NCBI GenBank assembly: GCA_031279895.1 | Contig: JAITHR010000267.1 | Span: forward strand, 1-5,596 | From: Spirochaetaceae bacterium | Lineage (GTDB): Bacteria > Spirochaetota > Spirochaetia > Treponematales > Breznakiellaceae | Direction: 5' to 3' | Length of the DNA: 5,596 nucleotides | Program-made: the position numbers and the translations under genes | The notes under the pieces: model-generated | What the model saw: only the letters and a program-made list of their open reading frames with translations | Told to the model about the DNA's origin: nothing | Database searches by the model: none | In this document: positions 1-5,594 of the stretch, one piece after another | Layout: each line of letters begins with the position of its first letter | Position numbering within the stretch: position 1 is the stretch's first letter

Positions 1-1
1 G

Positions 2-3000
2 GAGGGGGAGTTCGCGTCGGGCTTTACCCCGCCTACCGTCTACTCCGACGAGGCCAAAGGGTTCAGGATACGGGTGCGGGAGGGTGGAGGCGCCGCCGCG
101 GGCGGGGACGAGGCGGAGTTCATCCCGAACGCAAGCCATAATATCTGGCGCTTCTCCGTTGAAAACACGGTAAGCCCTTTCGTGGCCGAGAAAGAGCGGC
201 CCGTGGTCTTTCTGTTTACCGACAGGGGGCTGTACCGCCCCGGAGAAACCGTTACGTTTCGGGGCATTGACCGCAATCTGAAACAGGGGGCCTACAAGCC
301 CTATACGGGGCCTTACACGATAGAGGCGCAAGGCGAGTTTACGGCGGAGGTCATCGCGGCGCTTTCCGGCAGGACCACCGAAACCGGCGGCTGTTACGGC
401 TCTTTCACCCTGCCCCGGTCCCTTGACCCCGGGCAGTACCGCATCTACTACGCGAGGAAAAAAGGAGAAACCCTCCGGTCCGAAACGTTTACCGTGGCGA
501 ACTTCGAGCGCCTCCGGTTCGAGGCGTCCCTCAAAGTGCCGGACGTACCGGTGTATAGCGGGGACAAAGCGTCCGCGACTTTTACCGCCTCCTATCTTGC
601 GGGAGGGGCGCTCTCCGGCGCGTCCTATTCGTGGTACTGGACCAGGGAGCCGGCGTTTTTCCACCCCGGCGGGCGCTGGAAGCACTGGCGGTTCGGCCCG
701 GCGGCGCGGGACGGCAGATCCTATGTGGCGCGGGGCGAGGGAACCCTCGGCCCCGGCGGGGACGCGGTAATCTCCCAGGAAACCGGCGCTGACGGCGTCC
801 GGGGGGCGCCCTACCGGTACCGCCTGGAAGCTTCGGCGCAGGACGCGGCTCGCCAGGAGGTTGCGGCAACCGCCGCGGTGGTGGCGCATCCGGCCTCGTT
901 TTATATTGCGGCGCGTCTTGACCCGGGCGCCCTTAAAGCCGACGACGCGGCAAAACGCACGGAAGATTCCGCGTATTTCTTGAAACAGCACGAGGCGGGA
1001 ACCCTAAGCTGGGCGCTCGTTACCCCTGAGGGAAAAGAATTTCAGCCGGAGCCGCAGGTTGACGTTACGGTCCAGTTTATAAGGCATAGCTGGAAACAGG
1101 CGCGCCAGGCGGGAGTCGGCGGGCGGGTGCATCTTATCTGGCAGAAGGTCGAGGAGCTTTCGGAGGAAAAGACGGTGCAGGCAGGCGCCAAAGCGGGACA
1201 CGGGGCCGTGCGTTTTACCCCGAAGGAGAGCGGCCAGTGGGAAGCGCGGATAAGCGCCAGGGACCGGAAAAACCGTCCCGCCGTAACCCACGTACATTTT
1301 TATGTTACCGGCGGGGGCTGGGTGTTCTGGGGCAGCGACGACGTTGACAGCATCACCCTTACGCCGGACAAGAGCCGCTACGCCCCGGGCGAGACGGCGC
1401 GGCTTCTCGCCCGTTCCCCGCTCCCCAAGGGGAAATACCTCCTTACGCTGGAGCGGGAGGGCATCGTGTCGGAAAGGATTATCGAGCTGGACGGGTCAGC
1501 CAGAACCGTTGACGTCCCTATCGAGGAGTCTTTCGTGCCGGTTATGTACGCGGCGCTCTCAAGTTATACCACCCGCTCCGGCCCGCCTGAGAATACCTAT
1601 TATACCCCGGATCTGGACAAGCCCAAGGGTCTTTTCGGCATCGCGCCGCTCTATGTGGATAACGAGAGCCGGCACTATCAGATAACGATTGAAAGTAGCA
1701 AAGAGGTGTACGCGCCGGCGGAGCGGGCGGCGGTAACGCTTAAAGTTACGCGGGAGGGGAAGCCCGTGTCCGGCGCGGAGGTAAGTTTTATGGCGGTTGA
1801 CCGGGGGGTGCTTGACCTTATCAACTACCATGTGCCGGACCCGCTGGCGTATTTTTATAACCCGGAGCATTTTCCCCTGGGGGTTGAGGGCGGGGACAGC
1901 CGGTCCCTCCTGGTGGATCCGGTACCATACGCGCTCTCCGATTTGCAGGGCGGGGATGACGACGCCGACGGAAAGGGACAGTCAAAACTGGAGGAGCGCA
2001 AGGACTTCCGTCCCACCGCGGTATTTGAGCCGTACCTTGTAACCGGAAGCGACGGAACCGTTACGGTAAACTTCTCCCTCCCCGACTCCCTTACCACCTA
2101 CCGGTGTACCGCGGTGGCCGTCGGGGTCGAGGCGTTCGGCGTGAAGGAGATGGACCTCAAAGTAAGCGCCCCGCTTGTCGCCGTCATTGCCGCGCCGCGG
2201 AAACTCCGCTGGCGGGATACGGGAACCGTCTCTCTCATGCTCACCAATCTGGAAAGCGAACCGGTAGAGGCGCGGGTTTCCCTTTCCGCCGAGGACGGGG
2301 AAAGCCGATGGGACACGGTGCTGGCGGTTGACGGCGCGGACGCCCGCAGCGCCCGTATACCCGCAAACGGCACCGCGGAAGTCCGTTTCAGAATCGCGGC
2401 CCTGGGCGCCGGGGATTCCCGTCTTGTCTTTACCCTCCGTTCCCCCAAGGTAAACGAGCGTATTGTACGAACCGTTACGGTTGACAGGCCAGTGGTCTAC
2501 GAAACGGTGTCCGCCATAGGCAGCCTTGGCAGTCCTTTCATAGAAGAGGGGCTTGTCATCCCGTCTTTCGTGCCGGAAGGCACCGGCAGTCTCAGTCTCA
2601 CCCTCTCGGTCTCCCGTCTCGCCCAGCTTAAAGAGGCGGTCGACTACCTCCTTACCTATCCCTACGGGTGTCTCGAACAGCGCACCGCCGCGCTCCTCCC
2701 GCTCCTTGCCTTTGGCGATCACCTTGCGGCCTTTGACCTTGACACGCCGGTACAGGATCCTAAGAAGGTTATCGAGACGGAACTGAAGAAACTCGGCGGG
2801 TACGCGCTCCCTGACGGCTCCTACCCCTATTGGCCCGGGGGTCAGTACGGCAGCGCGCTGGTTACGCTGCGGATGGCGCATATCGCAAACCTTGCCCAAA
2901 AGAAAGGGTACGCGATACCTTCTTCCGTCAATATAAAGCGGATTTTCTCCTACTTCGGCGACAGCGCGGACCGGATAGAGGAGGACGCCTTTCTGTACGG

Positions 3001-4201
3001 GTATTTCCTCTGGGTCCGGTCCCTGTATCCGCGTATGGCGGAAAGGGATGAAAGGGATGAAAGAAACGAAAGAAACGAAATCGCGGCGTTTCTCTCGAAG
3101 CCCGAAACCTTAAGCATCGCGGCTCTCGGTTTCGGGGGGCTCGCGGCGCTGGAAACCGGAGATCGCCAGGCCGCGGAGAGGGCGGCCTCCCAGATACGGC
3201 GCTTTATCCGCCCCGGGGCCCGTACCCTTGATCTTGCGGACGCCCGCGGAAAGCGCGGCGCGTTTTGGGGCTACGAATCCGACCGCTACGCCCTTTCCCT
3301 CATGCTCTTCCACGCCCTTTATCCTGATGACGACATGACGGGCCGGCTTGCCGCCGCGCTCATCGGGCGCCAGAGGCGGGGCTTATGGAACAACACGGCC
3401 TCTTCTTTCTGGGCCGTACTTGCCTTTGGCCGCGTGGCGGACTCCGAAAGACAGGCGGCGCCGGATCTTACCGCGAAGGTTTTTCTGGGGAACGCGCCGG
3501 TACTGGAGCGCCGTTTCACCGGTTACGGCGGCGCGCCTATGGGAAAGACCCTGCTCTTTTCCGAGGATCCTCTGGCTGACGCGGCTACGGACTCGCCTGT
3601 GCCTCTGCGTATCGAGCGGGAAGGCACGGGTACGCTCTATTATACCGCCAGCCTGCGCTACGGGCTTCCTGCGGAGCTTGCGTCTCCCAGAGACGAGGGG
3701 CTTGGGGTGTATGCGGAAACCTTTGACTCCGAGGGGCAGCCGGTATCCGATGGCCGTCTTGTCGCGGGGAAGACCTATGTACGGCGCGTGGTGCTTTCAA
3801 GTTCGCGGGACAGGACGTTCGTGGCGTTACGTGCGCCGGTTCCGTCAGGGGCGGAAATCGTTGACGCGGCGTTTGTTACCAGCGCTTCCGCGCCGCCGCC
3901 TAAGCGCGAGCGCGAAGAAGTGCGCGAAGAGCAGGGGTACGGGGAAGCGGAAATCGAGGATGCGTGGTTTTGGGAGGAATCCGCGCCTCTGCGCTTTATT
4001 ATGGACGACGAAATCCGGTTTCACTGGGACTTCTTTCCCGCGGGTCGGCGGGAGGTGGAGTTCCGGTTTCGGGCGGTGATGCCCGGCGTGTACCCCACGC
4101 CGCCCGCACAGGCCGAGTGTATGTATGAGGAAGAAGTCTTTGGACGCGCTTCCGGCGAACTCCTCATCATCCCGCCTCCGCAGCCTCCGGCTGTTCCATA
4201 A
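2..4201 (+). CDS. Bacterial alpha-2-macroglobulin family protein (5' truncated by window edge)
   Basis: Family role: periplasmic, usually lipid-anchored protease trap; cleavage of a bait segment exposes a thioester that captures the attacker. The frame is open from position 2, with 24 codons before the first possible start (GTG at 74), so that GTG is not the real start and the N-terminus is missing. Counting residues from the GTG: MG2 signature TDRGLYRPGETV at 49-60; further MG domains to about 600; acidic Gly-rich linker at 623-643, a candidate bait region; A2M-domain signature LPDSLTTYRCTA at 669-680; thioester domain about 845-1120 with intact CLEQ at 866-869 (nt 2669-2680); a charged stretch at 1277-1301; C-terminal MG10-like domain about 1188-1365, with MPGVYPTPPAQAECMY near its end. 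About 1399 residues are visible; E. coli YfhM has 1653. In many bacteria the partner is penicillin-binding protein PbpC; none is visible here. The last codons (PPAVP-stop) lie in a repeat element. Family call is secure; the symbol is left blank because several subfamilies exist. Confidence 0.95.
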   Translation, partial: EGEFASGFTPPTVYSDEAKGFRIRVREGGGAAAGGDEAEFIPNASHNIWRFSVENTVSPFVAEKERPVVFLFTDRGLYRPGETVTFRGIDRNLKQGAYKPYTGPYTIEAQGEFTAEVIAALSGRTTETGGCYGSFTLPRSLDPGQYRIYYARKKGETLRSETFTVANFERLRFEASLKVPDVPVYSGDKASATFTASYLAGGALSGASYSWYWTREPAFFHPGGRWKHWRFGPAARDGRSYVARGEGTLGPGGDAVISQETGADGVRGAPYRYRLEASAQDAARQEVAATAAVVAHPASFYIAARLDPGALKADDAAKRTEDSAYFLKQHEAGTLSWALVTPEGKEFQPEPQVDVTVQFIRHSWKQARQAGVGGRVHLIWQKVEELSEEKTVQAGAKAGHGAVRFTPKESGQWEARISARDRKNRPAVTHVHFYVTGGGWVFWGSDDVDSITLTPDKSRYAPGETARLLARSPLPKGKYLLTLEREGIVSERIIELDGSARTVDVPIEESFVPVMYAALSSYTTRSGPPENTYYTPDLDKPKGLFGIAPLYVDNESRHYQITIESSKEVYAPAERAAVTLKVTREGKPVSGAEVSFMAVDRGVLDLINYHVPDPLAYFYNPEHFPLGVEGGDSRSLLVDPVPYALSDLQGGDDDADGKGQSKLEERKDFRPTAVFEPYLVTGSDGTVTVNFSLPDSLTTYRCTAVAVGVEAFGVKEMDLKVSAPLVAVIAAPRKLRWRDTGTVSLMLTNLESEPVEARVSLSAEDGESRWDTVLAVDGADARSARIPANGTAEVRFRIAALGAGDSRLVFTLRSPKVNERIVRTVTVDRPVVYETVSAIGSLGSPFIEEGLVIPSFVPEGTGSLSLTLSVSRLAQLKEAVDYLLTYPYGCLEQRTAALLPLLAFGDHLAAFDLDTPVQDPKKVIETELKKLGGYALPDGSYPYWPGGQYGSALVTLRMAHIANLAQKKGYAIPSSVNIKRIFSYFGDSADRIEEDAFLYGYFLWVRSLYPRMAERDERDERNERNEIAAFLSKPETLSIAALGFGGLAALETGDRQAAERAASQIRRFIRPGARTLDLADARGKRGAFWGYESDRYALSLMLFHALYPDDDMTGRLAAALIGRQRRGLWNNTASSFWAVLAFGRVADSERQAAPDLTAKVFLGNAPVLERRFTGYGGAPMGKTLLFSEDPLADAATDSPVPLRIEREGTGTLYYTASLRYGLPAELASPRDEGLGVYAETFDSEGQPVSDGRLVAGKTYVRRVVLSSSRDRTFVALRAPVPSGAEIVDAAFVTSASAPPPKREREEVREEQGYGEAEIEDAWFWEESAPLRFIMDDEIRFHWDFFPAGRREVEFRFRAVMPGVYPTPPAQAECMYEEEVFGRASGELLIIPPPQPPAVP
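2669..2680 (+). other. Thioester motif CLEQ of the alpha-2-macroglobulin
   Basis: Codons tgt-ctc-gaa-cag encode Cys-Leu-Glu-Gln within the context TYPYGCLEQRTAALLPLLAF. In thioester-containing A2M proteins the Cys thiol and the Gln side chain form the reactive internal thioester; bacterial members commonly read CLEQ, where vertebrate members read CGEQ. Both reactive residues are present, so this is predicted to be a thioester-competent A2M and not one of the bacterial forms that lack the cysteine. Confidence 0.9.
3041..3076 (+). repeat. In-frame 9-bp tandem repeat (4 units) inside the A2M gene
   Basis: Two copies of gaaagggat (3041-3058) are followed directly by two copies of gaaagaaac (3059-3076). 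They encode ERD-ERD-ERN-ERN, residues 990-1001 counting from the GTG at 74, in the thioester domain. A unit length of 9 bp means gain or loss of units keeps the frame. The sequence is highly charged and probably forms a surface loop between two helices of the alpha/alpha toroid (inference). Confidence 0.85.
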
Positions 4202-4285
4202 ACTTCCTGCACAGCGGCCCAAAGCAAGCAAAGACAGCTTAGAGGCGCGTAGCATGAAGCTGTTTAAAACAGCCGGAGGCTGCGG
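4178..4285. repeat. 18-bp perfect inverted repeat spanning the A2M stop codon
   Basis: The left arm, 4178-4195 (ccgcagcctccggctgtt), is exactly complementary to the right arm, 4268-4285, with 72 bases between. The left arm is inside the coding sequence (codons for Pro-Gln-Pro-Pro-Ala-Val) and the stop TAA follows at 4199-4201. The core CAGCCTCCGGCTG is itself a short imperfect palindrome (5-bp stem, 3-base loop). A smaller palindrome, gctgttt-a-aaacagc, lies at 4259-4273. As RNA this could fold at the 3' end of the A2M message and stabilise or end it; no T-run follows, so it is not a classical intrinsic terminator. Confidence 0.8.
4193..4247 (+). repeat. 55-bp direct repeat, copy 1
   Basis: Matches 4288-4342 at 52 of 55 positions (differences at 4196, 4202 and 4243), including 40 identical bases at 4203-4242. 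It begins with gttccataaacttcctgc and ends with gacagcttagaggcg. The A2M stop codon TAA (4199-4201) lies inside it. A shorter relative of its first 18 bases occurs at 5345-5362, so it belongs to a dispersed family and is not only a local duplication. Confidence 0.85.
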
Positions 4286-4287
4286 CG

Positions 4288-4342
4288 GTTTCATAAGCTT
4301 CCTGCACAGCGGCCCAAAGCAAGCAAAGACAGCTTAGGGGCG
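4288..4342 (+). repeat. 55-bp direct repeat, copy 2
   Basis: Second copy of the repeat at 4193-4247, shifted by 95 bp. In copy 1 the repeat is preceded by cagcctccggctg; here the preceding module is the reverse complement, cagccggaggctg (4270-4282). The palindromic module is therefore flipped relative to the direct repeat between the two copies. The copy ends just before the purine tract that leads to the downstream gene. Confidence 0.85.
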
Positions 4343-4346
4343 GTGC

Positions 4347-4379
4347 GAAAAAAGAAAAAAAGAAAGAAAGGAGACGGGT
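4347..4379 (+). promoter_or_regulatory. 28-base purine tract and Shine-Dalgarno site of the lipoprotein gene
   Basis: Positions 4347-4374 are purines only (runs of A broken by single G) and end in aaaggag (4367-4373), a strong Shine-Dalgarno sequence 6 bases before the ATG at 4380. This fixes the start of the downstream gene. The A-rich tract is probably an unstructured leader that helps ribosome loading. I could not find a convincing -35/-10 pair in 4202-4346. Confidence 0.8.
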
Positions 4380-5165
4380 ATGTATAAGTGCGCATCTTTT
4401 TTATGGGGAATAGGGCTTGTTTTCTCACTTCTTGCCTGCAAAACCGGGGACAGGGCGGATCACGCCCGCGAGAGCGCCTCTGTTTTTGTAAGAAGGATAG
4501 ATAACAAGGGGGATAAAAAGGTCAGAATATATCTTGACGGGAAACGGGCGGGTTCTTTGGCCAACGGGGAAATCGGTTCGTATACCGTTTCAGAGGGTAT
4601 GCATAGCATTTACGCGAATTATGACGGTGATGAGCACAGGAGAAGCGAGATACTCTATTTTACGATGGACAACAGGGTCTATCATTTTTCCGTCGAGGTT
4701 CTGTTTCATAAACGCGGCAGATACGCGGGCATAACGCTGCTACAGGAAGACGCGGCTGCCCGTACCCCGCAGGCGGCGCGTAACGGCGGCCTTGACGCGC
4801 TTATAACCGCGTCGTTTAACGCCGTTTCAAAAAGTATCCCTGAAAAATCCATAGTGGCAGTGGTGCATATCGCCTCTCAGGACGAGAAAGCCCGCGCCTA
4901 TATTCTTGAGGAATTAACGCTCTTATTGGTGAACGCGGGGAAATACGACGTGGTTGATCGGGCGAGTTTGGATGTCATAAAGCGCGAACAGCATTTCCAG
5001 ATGACCGGAGAAGTGGATGACAACTCGATACTGTCCATAGGCCATCTTCTTGGGGCCGAGATTGTCATTACCGGAAGCCTCGACGAAGAGGGAACGCGGC
5101 TGCGCGTAAAAGCCCTGGACGTGCTGACCGCACGAATAGTGGCAATGTCGTCGGAAAAAATATAA
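4380..5165 (+). CDS. CsgG-like domain lipoprotein, 261 aa
   Basis: Start ATG at 4380 is supported by aaaggag 6 bases upstream. Residues 1-20 form a lipoprotein signal: Lys3, a hydrophobic stretch FLWGIGLVFSLLA, and lipobox LLAC with Cys20 as the lipidated residue. Residues about 34-108 are beta-rich and PEGA-like (KVRIYLDGKRAGSLANGEIG, then SEGMHSIYANYDG). Residues about 138-261 resemble the CsgG/LpoB-like fold: EELTLLLVNAGKYDVVDRAS, then REQHFQMTGEVDDNS, then LGAEIVITGSL and a last strand RLRVKALDVLTARIVAMSS. True CsgG forms the curli secretion pore, but many stand-alone members have unknown roles and no curli genes are seen here, so secretion should not be assumed. By eye it is less GC-rich than the A2M gene upstream. 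Class is fairly sure; exact function unknown. Confidence 0.88.
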   Translation: MYKCASFLWGIGLVFSLLACKTGDRADHARESASVFVRRIDNKGDKKVRIYLDGKRAGSLANGEIGSYTVSEGMHSIYANYDGDEHRRSEILYFTMDNRVYHFSVEVLFHKRGRYAGITLLQEDAAARTPQAARNGGLDALITASFNAVSKSIPEKSIVAVVHIASQDEKARAYILEELTLLLVNAGKYDVVDRASLDVIKREQHFQMTGEVDDNSILSIGHLLGAEIVITGSLDEEGTRLRVKALDVLTARIVAMSSEKI

Positions 5166-5166
5166 G

Positions 5167-5186
5167 TTTTCTCCCTTTTTCTCCCT
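5167..5186 (+). repeat. 10-bp pyrimidine tandem duplication after the lipoprotein gene
   Basis: Two exact adjacent copies of ttttctccct begin one base after the stop codon of the lipoprotein gene. No stem precedes them that would make a normal intrinsic terminator. They are only loosely complementary to the purine tract in front of the same gene, so pairing between the two ends is not supported. Confidence 0.6.
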
Positions 5187-5210
5187 ACGTGTCCTGCTAT
5201 ACGCCTCTCA

Positions 5211-5253
5211 GCAGCCTCCGGCCCGCCGCCGGCGGGCAGCCTCCGGCTGTTTT
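5211..5253 (+). terminator. Candidate terminator after the lipoprotein gene (GC hairpins plus T4)
   Basis: Two stems sit side by side: gcccgccg/cggcgggc (5221-5228 with 5230-5237, one-base centre) and cagcc/ggctg (5237-5241 with 5245-5249), the latter followed at once by TTTT (5250-5253). The first stem would be very stable but its minimal loop must open a few pairs. The T-run is short. It lies about 45-85 bases past the stop codon, a reasonable place for termination. The same bases belong to the dispersed repeat family, so any terminator role may be secondary. Confidence 0.4.
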
Positions 5254-5313
5254 AAACGGCGTCCTGTGTAGTGTAACAAAGCAGTAAACGCCCGCTTACA
5301 GGGCGCTGTACGT

Positions 5314-5362
5314 GAAGCTTATGGAACCGTTGCCGTCTCCGACGGTTCCATAAGCGTCCTGC
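5314..5362. repeat. Inverted pair of the dispersed repeat forming a perfect 14-bp hairpin
   Basis: gcttatggaaccgt (5317-5330) and acggttccataagc (5342-5355) are perfect reverse complements with an 11-base loop. The right arm and its flank, gttccataagcgtcctgc (5345-5362), match 16 of 18 bases of 4193-4210. The left arm with its flank, 5314-5328, read on the minus strand matches 14 of 15 bases of 4287-4301. It is therefore two copies of the same repeat head to head. No T-run follows on the plus strand, so it is called a repeat and not a terminator. Confidence 0.8.
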
Positions 5363-5594
5363 GCCGGTTATTATGTATTACTGTGTAAAGAGTTATAAGA
5401 GACGGTTCCGCACCTCTTAAGGCCGGCTTCGGCTTAAAAGGTATACCTTTTGGGACATCCGGTATACCTTTTACGACAAAAGGTATACCTTTTGGGACAT
5501 CCGGTATACCTTTTACGACAAAAGGTATACCTTTTACGACAAAAGGTATACCTTTTACGGCATCCGGTATACCTTTTACGACAAAAGGTATACC
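5319..5594 (-). CDS. Possible C-terminal part of a minus-strand repeat protein (open at right edge)
   Basis: Reading the minus strand, one frame is open from the right edge (5594) to a TAA at 5319-5321: 91 codons with no stop. It begins as heptads alternating between GIPFVVK and GIPDVPK (one GIPDAVK), then continues PFKPKPALRGAEPSLITLYT and ends RTLMEPSETATVP-stop. No start codon is visible in the window. Against it: the 21-bp period (seven codons) leaves five of six frames open through the array, so openness there means little, and the tail lies in a repeat element with no recognisable domain. In its favour: the frame stays open for about 40 codons beyond the array, and the plus-strand frames through the array lack canonical starts upstream of it. 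Not assigned to any family. Confidence 0.3.
   Translation of the reverse strand, partial: GIPFVVKGIPDAVKGIPFVVKGIPFVVKGIPDVPKGIPFVVKGIPDVPKGIPFKPKPALRGAEPSLITLYTVIHNNRRRTLMEPSETATVP

Larger units (their letters stand above)
5166..5435. other. Repeat-rich intergenic region without a convincing plus-strand gene
   Basis: This stretch follows the lipoprotein gene. It holds, in order, a pyrimidine duplication (5167-5186), a GC-rich hairpin bounded by 11-bp direct repeats gcagcctccgg (5211-5221 and 5236-5246), a copy of CAGCCTCCGGCTG (5237-5249), a 14-bp perfect hairpin (5317-5355), a further gacggttcc copy at 5401-5409, and a small imperfect hairpin around 5417-5437. I see no tRNA, no clear promoter and no plus-strand frame with a usable start and ribosome site. 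A minus-strand frame ending at 5319 crosses part of it and is described separately. Confidence 0.7.

Noticed and set aside
74..76. GTG at 74 as the start of the A2M gene
   Set aside because: The frame is open upstream to the window edge, no Shine-Dalgarno site or signal peptide follows, and the protein would begin in the middle of an MG region. It is treated as an internal codon of a 5'-truncated gene.
1982..2899. Long minus-strand open frame (305 codons) opposite the A2M gene
   Set aside because: It lies wholly antisense to a clearly recognisable A2M region including the CLEQ motif. Its sequence is Arg/Gly-rich and shows no domain; long antisense frames are expected in GC-rich genes with G/C-biased third positions.
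4254..4337. 27-codon frame in the spacer (starts MKLFKTAGGCGG, ends in TAG)
   Set aside because: It has a weak gagg upstream, but it is composed of the palindromic module and the direct repeat, and shares its frame with a longer shadow frame from the A2M gene. No sign of selection as protein can be seen.
4347..5186. Long-range pairing between the purine tract (4347-4374) and the pyrimidine duplication (5167-5186)
   Set aside because: Complementarity is only the loose kind expected of any A/G tract against a T/C tract; no long exact match was found.
5366..5400. Promoter in the AT-rich stretch (ttattatgtatta, or tttaca on the minus strand)
   Set aside because: Some -10-like and -35-like words occur, but no pair has correct spacing on either strand, and no gene start follows on the plus strand.
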